Positions 49,392 to 61,826 of a DNA stretch of 64,000 nucleotides are shown here, piece after piece (the stretch's first letter is position 1; the number at the start of each line of letters is the position of its first letter). The DNA comes from Watersipora subatra (taxonomy: Eukaryota; Bryozoa; Gymnolaemata; Cheilostomatida; Watersiporidae), in the NCBI RefSeq assembly GCF_963576615.1, contig NC_088708.1, forward strand, positions 9,114,001 through 9,178,000, written 5' to 3'. A program made the translations under genes and the position numbers. Below the pieces are notes generated by a model, which saw only the letters and a list, made by a program, of their open reading frames with translations, searched no databases and was not told where the DNA came from.

Positions 49392-52300
49392 CTACTCCTC
49401 TTCTACAAGTGACCACGCTTCCTCAGCCTTCATGTAGTACTGGTTCGCTAATCTCCCTTTCATCGCTGTCATTGCCTCATCAGCAGCTTCCGTGTACAAT
49501 TCTCCTACAAGCATCAGTAGTTGATATAAACCTTTGAGCAGCAATGAATGCACAAGTACATGTTTATGCCTTTCATCTGAAACGGCTCGGAATGAATCCT
49601 GACTTTTGTTCCAAAGTATTAATGAGAGATTGCTCGCTTTCTCTGGAAAGAAAGCCCATAATCCGAAGATTGCAGTGATATAGAGAGAGACATTACATAC
49701 ACATATTAACTTATAATAACCTATTGAAAATCCCAAATGAAATCTTGGTTAACATTGTCTGAGACGGATGGAGCTGGGCCAAAACCACAAGTATGACAAT
49801 TCAAATGCGAGGTGATCTATTCAGATTTGAAGTTCATTAGTCTCTATGGTTCACTCTATAAATTCGTTTGCACTGTAGCCATTTTTAATCAAGATAAAAT
49901 TTAATATCTATCTACCTGTTTGAGACCATTAAATTCGACTTAAATATGTGGTGGCTATCGAAAGTTAAGATTTTGTGGGAGTTTTAGTGGTTTTCACTAG
50001 CAGTCATATATGTGGCTGGTTGAAGGCATATGAAAGAGAACAGTAATATATGCTGTTCTAAAGAAAATGTCACTTTCATGTCAGTTTTTATAATCTAATA
50101 TAGACTTGCACCCTGTTTTTCGATAAAGGTCATACTACAGTACATTCATGTTGAGAGGGTTAGTATCAAATAGGTCGTACTACAGTACATTCATGTTGAG
50201 AGGGTTTGTATCAAATAGGTCATACTACAGTACATTCATGTTGAGAGGGTTAGTATCAAATAGGTCATACTACAGTACATTCATGTTGAGAGGGTTAGTA
50301 TCAAATAAGTCATACTACAGTACATTCATGTTGAGAGGGTTTGTATCAAATAGGTCATACTACAGTAAATTCATGTTGAGAGGGTTTGTATCAAATAGGT
50401 CGTACTACAGTACATTCATGTTGAGAAGGTTAGTATCAAATAGGTCGTACTACAGTACATTCATGAAGAGAGGGTTAGTATCAAATAGGTCATAACTACA
50501 GTACATTCATGTTGAGAGAGTTAGTATCAAATAGGTTGTACTACAGTACATTCATGTTAAGAAGGTTAGTATCAAATAGGTCGTACTACAGTACATTCAT
50601 GTTGAGAAGGTTAGTATCAAATAGGTCATACTACAGTACATTCATGTTGAGAGGGTTAGTATCAAATAAGTCATACTACAGTACATTCATGTTGAGAAGG
50701 TTAGTATCAAATAGGTCATACTACAGTACATTCATGTTGAGAGGGTTAGTATCAAATAGGTCGTACTACAGTACATTCATGTTGAGAGGGTTAGTATCAA
50801 ATAGGTCGTACTACAGTACATTCATGTTGAGAGGGTTAGTATCAAATAAGTCATACTACAGTACATTCATGTTGAGAAGGTTAGTATCAAATAGGTCATA
50901 CTACAGTACATTCATGTTGAGAGGGTTAGTATCAAATAGGTCATACTACAGTACATTCATGTTGAGAGGGTTAGTATCAAATAGGTCGTACTACAGTACA
51001 TTCATGTTGAGAGGGTTAGTATCAAATAGGTCGTACTACAGTACATTCATGTTGAGAGGGTTAGTATCAAATAAGTCATACTACAGTACATTCATGTTGA
51101 GAAGGTTAGTATCAAATAGGTCATACTACAGTACATTCATGTTGAGAGGGTTAGTATCAAATAGGTCATACTACAGTACATTCATGTTGAGAGGGTTAGT
51201 ATCAAATAGGTCGTACTACAGTACATTCATGTTGAGAGGGTTAGTATCAAATAGGTCGTACTACAGTACATTCATGTTGAGAGGGTAAATATCAAATAGG
51301 TTGTACTACAGTACATTCAAAGCATAAATGAAAAGTGTCACAAGAATTATAAACAAGAATCTGGATTGTCTCATCTCTTGTAAAAGCCTGTTTCAAACTC
51401 AAGTAATAAGAAGTCGCTAATATTGAAGACTGTCAAGGCTACGATGTAGGTACCAAATTGAGTAATCCCACCTATATAGAGAGGATTGTTGAATCTCCAG
51501 TTCATCCTACAGGCTGTAGTATTCAAGTCTATCTGATGAGTACTAACACAACATATCAGGACGACACAATACGATAGGTAGACATCTGAAAGGGCTTCGC
51601 AAGAATTCAACCTAATCCATAGGATGTTATGCCACAAGGGCTTCACAAAACACACACCTGCTCTCGAAGGATCGGCATCGAGGTCAAACTCTCCAGCTAA
51701 GAATAATTCAGCTTGTTTTGCCAATATCAGGTAATTTGGGTCAGACATGGTTGCATCAAATTCTCCATGGTCATCATGATCCAGCGTCTGCAAAGCTATT
51801 TGATACCAGTGAGTAGCCTCCTTGTGTGATCTTTGTCTGGTAATGAAAAAACACGATAAAGACAAGCTAGACAGCTTGACAAGTAAGGACACCGCAGAGC
51901 AACTGCAGGACCAACAGTGCCATACCTGCAGTATCAACAGTGACTACACTTACAGTATTAACCATGACTAAAACTACGGTGGAACTGTGGAAACAGGAAC
52001 TACCAATACCTACAGTTTAACAGTGACTGTGACTACAGCATCAGTAGTGGTTGCCAGTCCCCGCAGTATTAACAGAGACTGTCACGAGGTCTAATTGTAC
52101 ACCAACATAAAATACTTTCTTACAATGTTACAAATCTACAAAAAATGATATTATAGCAAGATCTTTACGAAATGAAACAACATTGAAATAAGTAAAAACA
52201 CATATTATTACTACCAGCAAATATAAGATTTAAAAAAAATTATATGCGTGTGTGTTGAGTTAGATTCTGTAAGCACCTAAAGCATGGCAAAGGAAAGGGG

Positions 52301-55300
52301 TGGTGTGGTGGCAAGTGACCAGATGCTGAGGCTTGGCAATAAGAGGAGTAAGGTATTTCTACAAGTACATGGCCATATATTTGTGCCAGAAAGAATATAT
52401 GAGCATTATTACATTACTCTTGTGCTCGGGCTGTATCTCGGGAAACATGGTCAGTAGAATGACGAAAAACACCAGTAAGCCATGATTAGATTCTGTCGGA
52501 AATGCTCGTTTGATTGTTTACCTCATAAAATATTATTGACTACTAGGTTTGTTCGCTTGGCCCATTCATGATATGACTGACGTATACAAAAAGAACTCCA
52601 TGCATGTTTATGTTTTAATGACGCAGTCATCACAACGATTGAAGAGTCAGGATAATGAGATCAATATAACAGGCCTTTCTACACCAAACTAGTTCGTTAG
52701 CTACGAGTATACTAGCTCATAATCTATGATTAGATTCCAGTCAATTTCTGTTCTAAGCAATTTGTCTTGTAGGTGACAATTTTGAACAACGATAAAAGCT
52801 CAAATTCTATTTTGCCATCTTCCTTTTCAATTTCAAACCGAGTTACGACCGAGTTGTTACGACCGAGTGCCATACTTCAAACCATTAAGCAGGTCCAAGC
52901 TCTACACCGCAGTTGCTGTCGTCAGGTGACACTATTGTGTCATGATCGGGCAATTAACTTTAATCAAGCTGATCTGACACATATTCTGTCAACCCTTTAC
53001 ATATTATATCTTGAGATTTGCTTCGCATATTACAACTGTTATATGCTGGAGCAGATATCATAAGAATCAATTGTATTTTATTTCATTCATTCTACAGCCC
53101 AATAACTTAACGATAAACATTTCAGGTTATTACACATAGCATTAAAACAAATGCGTTATACAAAACTACATAGCTTTACAAAAAATAAGAACTACGTGAA
53201 CAGGTAATTATAATAAATTAAAGGAGGGGTTAACGTTACTTTACTTTAAAGACACAGAACCTGAAGAGTAGGTGTAGCAATGTGTAGATTTGGAGGTCGA
53301 AGGGGTGATAGAAATACACCACATAACTTATCCTTTGATTATTTGAAGTCTAAATAACTTTGTATATTGTTTGTTTTATGTTATTTTCATCAGCCTCCTC
53401 ACTGCCAATCATAAAACTTTATAAGTCTCATGAGACATAATTACTTTTTCTATAAAATATTCACTCCTATTTTATATTGTACATCGAAAAATTCATATGC
53501 TGTGGTGATCATATGTAGGGATTTGACTGCAATAAATTTGGAATATTGGTTATGAAGTTTTAGAATATTCAACTTTTGTTGACATCTGCTTATGTTTTGC
53601 AGGTCAACTAGTTCGAAGCAGCACGAGAATGCACAAAGCTGAGTAAAAATTGTTCCTCTTGACAACCACTTTTTTTCCAATAAAAATTAAAAAAACCATT
53701 GCATTACAATGTAACAATTTTTTAACATGTTTTCGCTTTGTATTAATTTTGTATTTTTTTTGATAATTTTGTATAATTCTGCAGATTACTAGCTTGACAT
53801 TGGAAGTAAAGCTTACTACTATCTCTCTGTTTTTCAAATACTTCAAACTTCAAATAAACCAAATAACTGTAGTTTTCACACACAGTAGATATACTCAAGT
53901 TTCCTGCCAGTGATGACAGAAACTCACACTAGATAGAGTCCACTTTTAGTTCAGGAGTTGACTTATTGGCAAGAAGTTGGTGAATTTTATTGCGCTAATT
54001 TTTTATCATTATAGCAACAATTTTGCTGAAATACGAGTTAATTCGGTGTGGCAGCAAGTTAAGTTGTTTCTATAATCCTGTGGCTCCAAGTTGTGGTCTG
54101 TCATTAATATCATGCTTTATACAAAACCTATAAGATGATATGTTAGCCTTCAATAAAAAAACATAATACAATATTTTTTATAATAGAACTAAAAATCTTT
54201 GTGAATCTGACGCATCCACAATGGCAAATCAATTTTCAGTCAAAGTCTGATAGTAAAACTGATCATTACTGGGAATAAAATGCAAAATGGCAGACATGAG
54301 AACATTCTATAGTAAAAAAATTATCTGAAAATTGAAATCGACACGATCGAAGTTCGGCATGTATTTGGTCTGCTGATAGTAAAAAATATCCATGTTGAAT
54401 AGCCCTTCCAAATGTTTTCGAAGTTGGACTTAATTATCAGCTATTGTACACAGAACTTTAGTCATAGAAATTTCTATAAAACTCATAGGTCATGTGACCA
54501 GTTGACTAAAGTTCACCTCTGAAACAAGGCAATACAATGAGGAATGATCAAGCTCGAACAAGCAGTACAAGCTAAGCTGCAAACTTTATTTTTGCTGATA
54601 ACAAACTAAATAGCTTTCTTCAAAGAGGATGACTTCAAACTTCATAACTCTATCAGTAGAGCGTTTGCCTAGGCGTATGGGATGACAAGGTAGAAGCTAA
54701 AATCAATGGAACTTATTGGGGTATGACTAAGCATTCATTAATTAGGGTGAAAGTGAGGAAGGGAAGAGCAAATATCACCAAAGGCCAAAACTGCTCTGGT
54801 CAGTAGAAAAAGGGTACTTAATAGTGATGACATCGCTCGTGAAGAATTGATTCTTGGGTCGAGATAGAAGAAAGAATAGGTAGTATCTGTGGCACCATAT
54901 CCAACATGCCAAATGCTACTAAAATAGTGTAGATAAATGCCCATTATAGAGTTGTCCCCTCAATATTCAAATATTGAATGCATGTTCTGGAACATCTGTT
55001 CACTGGTAATTCGAATATATTAGTAAGACACAAAGTTATGAATAAGTTATAAATAAAGTTGATCAACTCTATTTGCAGATCAAATAGCAATTTCACAAGT
55101 CATAAGATTTCCTGATTTACAAAACAATTTCCTACCTACCTTCCCCACTCCGCTCCCCTTTTCCACCACCTCCCCCTATTTTAACATTTTTTTTCTGTCA
55201 AAAAACGGTGCTAAAATCCATTGAAATTTGCATGCTTCAAACCTTAAAACCTTCTACAAAATGACTAACAATTTACATAATCAGAGGCAAAAAGGATCCC

Positions 55301-58300
55301 AATTTAAAGCTAATTTACATGTAAGCTGACTATGGTAGAATTAAAAAATGTTACCAATATTGTAGGGCGAAAGGTCATACCTAAGCGTCCCAAGACCATT
55401 TCCTGTCTCGAAAGCTTTTGCCATATACAGAATAGATGCCCGATCATTGGCGGCTGCAGCCTGTGCCATGAAGTCAACACCCTTGTTAGTGTTCTCTTCT
55501 GTCTCCTGGACAACCACAAATAAACATGGTAGCAAACTTGAAATATTCGTGCACTCTGTAATGTGTTGTGCTGAGACCCAAATAAGAGGGTGATGTAGAA
55601 GACACACTGAAACAGTAGTATAGGCTTTATAGAAAGTGAAAAATGTATACGAGTAGTACAGTAGTATAAGAGTTCAAGTCAGCCTGAGTTCCTACCAAAT
55701 CATAGCAGCCAGGGTTTCATAGCCTAAACCTTTGGTGAACAGTGTTGGTAAACCTTTTTTAATACTTTCGCTGAGTAAAAGTCTCCCAAAAATGTCCGAA
55801 TGTCGTGTAATTTTTTGTTGACAATTCAATAAAGTTGGTATTCTGTGAACATACATGGCTTGTGCTGATATTTACTACATGGTTTTAGATGTGTTGCTTT
55901 CTAATAAAGTAAATTCCATTTTTGGAGTTTGTACCAAACCCTTGTTTAGACACAGTTCAATAATTGCCCCTCATCGCTCCACTGTAGCACTTTCCAATAA
56001 ATGCAGTTTGAAATGTGGTTGTAGAACTCCCATCTTTGCATGTGTATACTTGTAATACTTGTTAGATTCTGGTACTATAAGCTCCTACAAACTACTTCCG
56101 CATGGCTCAGTAAGAAGGAAAAAGTAATCAAATACTCCAACGATGGAGTATCAGCAGATGGTATGAAGTTGGCCCTGAATGAGAGGAGAAATTGTAGAGC
56201 GATAAAGGCTTGTCACCACCTAAATCAGTAACATTTTCCTAATCATTAAAAGCCTGTATGATTATATGCGCTTCATTTTTTGATCCCTCAGTAGTAGCAA
56301 CCGGTGTATTGAAGCTATTAGTACGAGTGTTGCATGTATTGGAGTTGCTATTATAAGGCACTTTCCTAGTATTCAAAACAACAGCACAAGTGGATATAGC
56401 ATTATTATCGTTTGAGCTACCATAACATGACATTTCTCTATATATTCAAAGTTTATAAAGTTGCCATCACTATTATCATGTAAATTATTATTGTATCGAT
56501 CAGTCAAACAATCACTGACAATCACACGATCAAATAAAAGTTTTATTTCTTCGTTTCGAAAGCCGAATCGCTTGCTGACTGGTTTTTCCATTATACATTT
56601 TTGCGATGGAATCACGACTTCGCTTTTGTTTGCCTTGCAGCAAAAAGAAATGTCCTTCAGATAATCATTTTATATCGTAATTTATAGATAAATATCTAAT
56701 AACTATGATACATAAGCCTTGGTATTACCGGCACAGTGCAGCTGACAAGCACATCATGTGGAAGATGGAGATAAATCTTAGCCATGGTGGTGATGGCTTC
56801 AGGGATCCCGAGGTCAGCAGCATTCTCCTCATGAAAAAGAGCACTCTCCCAGTCTATCAGATCCTCATTCCCATCTAAGGCAAATCTTCCAATTTCATGG
56901 TATTTGGCCAAATCGTGATGAACCTGCAGATGTAGAGTTTGACAATAAGGAAGCCATATGCGCATAAATAGTCATCATACTGTGTACACAAAATAACAGC
57001 AAAGTCCTTCTCCATCTTTAAAGATAAACTTACGCATATTGCAGTAGATTTTATCAGAGGGTATAGTTAATTTTTTTAATATTTGCATTTGTTTTTTATG
57101 TTTTAGGTGATCTGAATGCCAGGAAGCTTCAAGAATTGATGGCAACCGAACAAGGTGAATCGATCCTCCTAACGCACAGCCTAGACATGTACTCCCCTGG
57201 CCTAGGACAGAGTCACAGCCTCTAACACACAACCGACACATGTACTCACCTGACTAAGGGCAGAGTTGCACCCTCTACTAACACACAACCTACGCATGTA
57301 CTCACCTGACCAAGGATAGAGTCACAGCCATTACTAACACACAACCTACGCATGTACTCACCTGACCAAGGATAAAGTCACAGCCATTACTAACACACAA
57401 CCTACACATGTACTCACCTGACCAAGGATAGAGTCGCCTAAATGAAAGTCATCCGAGCCTCTCAAAAGGTTTTCAGCGAAAACATTTGAGGCTCTCTTTG
57501 GCAAACCAAACTTCTGCTCCAAGGTTTTGGTGATGCTTGCACCAACACTATTGCTGTATTCAGATGTGTCATAGTTATCTGATGACATAGAATAAAACCT
57601 TGACCTGAAATATAAAGGAAGCGAGTGAGCACGGGAAAGTACAATATAGTTTACATGACAAGCCAACAATGGTCTACTAGTAATGATTGCGCTCAAGGCA
57701 GAGCATGACCTTGACTAGTGACAAAGCATGCAATTATGTAACAATAATCACCGGTAACTAAATAAAAATGCACCAAAAGAAAAGATTCATTAAACGAATT
57801 GCATATGGTAAAAGTAGGAAGGTAATAGAATACCGGTGGTGAAAGCTGTTGGAGAGTTCACTCCCATCTTCCGAGTTTTTGTCCATGTGACCAGCTTCCT
57901 CAATGAAACCACTGTTGCCTGTTGGACTACTGCAATATAAACATGATGATAGCACAGCCAATTAGATTAAGACCTCCGGTCAATGACAGACAAGTAGGTA
58001 GAAGTTTTAGTAACCTAAAACTTTATTATTTTGTTCATAAGGTTGCGACTACGAGAAAAGTACATATGTACATAATATGATCGTCACGTGCCTGCACTGC
58101 TAAATGTTTATGCAAACTTCTTTGCAGAGTTGGTAGTGATTACAGCATAGTTAGTTTTAGTTATTGTACATAGGCAAGTTGTATACGCTTATGGCATGCA
58201 ACACTAACACTTCCAAAACAGCCAACAAGTGTTCAACTCTCTACGCAATCACTTAGTTTAACTAATTTGCATGTTTTATATTCATATAAAACTAAAACTA

Positions 58301-61300
58301 TGCATTTGACATTCCCCCTTTCATTTCAGTTACACGCGAGTCATCTTTTTGACATTTCAGTTACACACGAGTCATCTTTATGACATTTTTATTTAATAAT
58401 AAGTAAATGCATCAAGGGTCAACTTTTTTTAATGTGTTACATTCTTTCTGCCATCTTCGCTATCACTTCATGCAAAGAAAACTAGGAGCATTAACTGCGT
58501 AAGATTTTTCTCTAAAAAGTTTTAAAATTCTTCATTCGCTACAAAATGAAAGTACTATGACTTAGAAAAGCTAGCAGGTGACCTACCATCAGTTAGGAAT
58601 GCTAGCAGGTGACCTACCATCAGTTAGTAATGATAGCAGATGACCTACCATCAGTTAGGAATGCTAGCAGATGACCTACCATCAGTTAGGAATGCTAGCA
58701 GATGACCTACCATCAGTTAGGAATGCTAGTTAATGTTGTTTTAAAGATTGATGCGGTCAAATCTCAATTTACTTTAACATACAAATTTTCTGACAATTAA
58801 TGTAAAATTTGAGCAAATATATGGCTTAATACCCGTAGTAATTTTTTTCTCCTTTGTTGATTCTAACAATTTCCAACAATATTAAACAATACGTTATACG
58901 TTTTTTGTATAATATTAAAATCATGGATTTCAAAAGAACTAGTGCTGGTAGAGATGAAAAATGGAAGGCAATGCTTTTCGTTGAAATTAAAGCAGGAAAT
59001 TATAAAAAGCCATGAGCAAACATCTTGGAACCACTTTTTAAAGAAATCTGCAAAGCCATCTAAAAGCCATCATGACAAAGAAAATGAAAGTGATAAGAAA
59101 AACAAACTTGAACCAATGATATAAAACCACAAAGGGGGTTTTATATCATTGCTTGAACCGAGTGAAAATGGGGATGCTGGCTGTTTCAACTGAAAAGAAA
59201 CCGTAAAAAGATAATAACTTTAACCAGAAAAAATAGTAATCTGTTGTTGATTTAAAATCTATGAAATTTAAAATGAATGGGGATCACATCTCCATCCATG
59301 GCCTCCGCCTACGCAATGTCCATTTTTTTCATGGCCAGGGCTACACCGATACTTGCCTGCATTTAACATAAAAGTTAAACGACGATATAAACCTTTATTA
59401 TAGATTATTACTTTATTGTTTAGTCTTTTACGTACCTTTCATTTTTCACATTTGGTTTTTACATAGTGTTATGTAGTCCATCTGTTTTAACGTCATATTT
59501 CATCACATGACACATTTTTCTTCAAGAGTTTTGAGCTGTTGAACTAATCGAATGAAATGGAGTTTAATATTTGCTCTAACAGATGATGGTTTCAGTGCAT
59601 AAAAAAATTTCCAAATTGATTAATTTAGGATAGACAGACCAATAAGTACAGAGTAAGCTTACAGGCCAAAAATAACTAGCTTTGTTAACTTGTGTCAAAT
59701 TTCTTGTTGTCTTCTATCTCATCATGAATTCTACGTCAATGTTATGATGAAAAGGACCAACCTAACCTAGCAGATACGATCACTGACTACTATACCGACA
59801 ACTAATGACTCTGCCAAAATGAATTAACATTATTACTATTCAGATGAAGGCAGTCCGCTGTCGATAGAGATCCGTGGAGACACAAGGATCTTGGTTGACT
59901 CATCATCACCTGCGGTTGAACCTAGATGGATAAAAAGAACAGGAAAGATTTGTAATTTATCTTCAAGTCAAGTAAAACCGATACAAAGTTGCAAGAGACC
60001 AAAAACAAATTATACTTGGTGTAAGCTTATTATTATCATTGTGTACACATATGCAGATTAGTGACATTTAAATTGTCAACCAGTGAGTCTACTACCTACT
60101 GCTGACCAATGACAGACGGTACTGTGCTGGTCAGTGCTGGTCAAGGTGTAATTTAAACTCACTCGCATCTGATACGGAACTTGAAGCTCGCATTCGTGAG
60201 TTAGACAGCATCTTCTTCAGATCATGTCTGTCTTCGCTAGAGGGTGATACCACATGCCCCATAGCTCGGGTGTTCACTTCAGTCACGGAGGATGGCTAAG
60301 AAAAGCGCATGAAAGCTACTAAACTAAACAGCATTAAATGTAGGATTAACTATGGCATGTTAGAATAGCCACCGCTGAGCATTATTAAATATGAGCATTA
60401 AGTCGACTACATACGAGGAAGAATCTTTGACCTGCGGTTGAGGGAAGATTAGCTATGATAAATTTTAGTGCATAATTTGAGTTCTTACGCTACCTACAAA
60501 CAAGAGAAGTATAGCTTTGACCATAAATTCCAAGACTATAAACTGAGGTGCACTCATGTACACGCTAAAGTGTCTTAAGCATATACTAATGGTATGATAA
60601 CTCCGAGAGGTAAGAAATGAGACTAAGATTTTTTGAGAAACTCACTAACGGAGGTACATTATATCATATATATTATATTATATATATTATATCATTATAT
60701 ATATATTATTATAATAAACAAATGTTTAGATAAGATTTACAAATCACAAAAAAACATTGTCTGTCAACACAGAGGAAGTACAAAGTGGATGCAAGCTGGA
60801 ATAGACTAAGATTCTTGACTCACACTAGTTGCATGGTGGGAAGCGATTGCGTCTCTCTCTGCCGGTGAGAGATCAAATTCGGCTAATCCCATGCCTCTAC
60901 AAATCTCATTGCACTCGTGAGAACGGAAGAAGAGTGCCATGCCCTTCGTGCCCAGATTACCATCTCCATATTGGAGCCCTAAAAACACCAGAGAACCCAG
61001 TCAACGAATATGGAGCTGTTAAAGGCTGAGCATTAGACACCATGAACACGTGTAAATATCAAATTTCATCTAATTGATAGACCAACATAGAAATGCAATG
61101 AACTAGCCAGCTTAATGCAGTTCAGATACAACAACTGATATTTATATGGAAAAAATAAATGAACATAGAGAGGTTATAATCTCAAAAGATAAACTTATCT
61201 AAAATGTTAATTTTTCTGAAGGACAACTACCTACATGTATATGCTAGATAAACAAAAAATTTATTAATGCAGATGTCTAACAGTGTGTGCACAAAACCGC

Positions 61301-61826
61301 TGTAGCACAGAGTGCTTCATGTGTATGTACTCGTACATGGCTTATATATAGCCTCAAGAATGCAAGAGAAATGGTGAAGTTGGAGTTACACCCCTCTGCA
61401 GACTGGATGCGGCTGCATTTGGTTCTCTAGTTAATTACATTAGCTTCTCTACAGAATGCGTGACACGCATAGTGAAAAGGTAATTCCAATTTGTTTAAGC
61501 AGTATGACGCAAAACCATGACATAATTGGAATAAACAGAAATGAATAGTGAAGCTAATTGCACCAGCGCTTATAAAAACAATAACAAATGATTGTAGGCG
61601 AGTTACTCATTCACTTCTTTCATACCTAAGAGCTCGGCCAATACTAACCATCCATCGTATGGATCTGTGGGTCTGTGTACAGATCCCCAACTCCCTGTAT
61701 GTCCACTACTATTAGCTCGTGTCCAGACCTCTCAAACGTGAAGTGACTGAACGCCTGAGGTGTGTGCCTGCATTGCTTTGTGTCTTCGACGAACCCTGAG
61801 TTGGAGTTATACTTTATGTACTCACC
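49392..61826 (-). CDS. EEF2K: Eukaryotic elongation factor 2 kinase (eEF2K), C-terminal 481 codons, 10 exons, 5' end outside window
   Basis: Exons by decreasing coordinate: 61826-61649, 60978-60824, 60295-60163, 59921-59837, 57929-57834, 57604-57418, 56923-56729, 55505-55381, 51836-51658, 49504-49392 (stop). All phases agree (1446 nt). eEF2K is an atypical calmodulin-dependent alpha-kinase that phosphorylates eEF2 and slows translation elongation. Exon 1 here covers the C-lobe: KYNSNSGFV, TPQAFSHFTFERSGH and DIQGVGDLYTDPQIHT, with both conserved Asp and the zinc-ligand His. Exon 2 has the remaining zinc ligands (SHECNEIC) and FDLSPAERDA. Exons 3-6 encode a Ser-rich regulatory linker. Exons 6-10 encode the helical Sel1-like repeats (LGDSILGQ-VHHDLAKYHE, ETEENTNKGVDF, ATHWYQIALQ) and the eEF2-docking C-terminus KGRLANQYYMKAEEAW. 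Calmodulin-binding and N-lobe exons are not in the window. The donor of the 60978-60824 exon could also be two bases earlier, at 60826. Confidence 0.94.
50126..51318. repeat. 45-bp minisatellite, about 26 units, in the last eEF2K intron
   Basis: Units follow the pattern AGGTCATACTACAGTACATT then CATGTTGAGAGGGTTAGTAT and CAAAT. The 45-bp period is a multiple of three, which leaves long open frames on the plus strand (15-residue repeats such as YYSTFMLRGLVSNRS); these are not regarded as genes. Variant units (AATAAGTC versus AATAGGTC; GAGAAGG versus GAGAGGG) recur in the same order every four to five units, so the array has grown by multi-unit duplications. One extra base near 50493 and small changes interrupt the frames. 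Confidence 0.95.
57141..57440 (-). repeat. 56-bp minisatellite that repeats an eEF2K exon end and its 5' splice site
   Basis: About 4-5 units on a 56-bp period. On the minus strand each unit reads as the last bases of the 57604-57418 exon (CTATCCTTGGTCAG) followed by the donor GTGAGTACATG. The true exon edge is 57418. Donor-like junctions recur with the exon-like last base at 57362, 57306 and 57250; a fourth near 57197 has lost the GT (reads GGGGAGT). The array extends from the coding exon into the intron. Confidence 0.85.
58571..58730. repeat. 31-bp minisatellite, 5 units, in eEF2K intron
   Basis: CTAGCAGATGACCTACCATC plus AGTTAGGAATG. Confidence 0.93.
59115..59150. repeat. 14-bp stem-loop in eEF2K intron
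   Basis: AATGATATAAAACC, 8-base loop, GGTTTTATATCATT. Flanked on both sides by a direct CTTGAACC repeat. Confidence 0.75.
60655..60716. repeat. AT-rich microsatellite
   Basis: TATATATTATATTATATATA-type tract in an eEF2K intron. Confidence 0.85.

Noticed and set aside
50148..51288. Two long plus-strand open frames of 15-residue repeats
   Set aside because: They arise from the 45-bp minisatellite unit being divisible by three, lie antisense in an eEF2K intron and have no non-repeat domain.
58942..59124. 60-codon Lys-rich frame in an eEF2K intron
   Set aside because: Low complexity from A-rich DNA, no recognised motif, ends at a hairpin.
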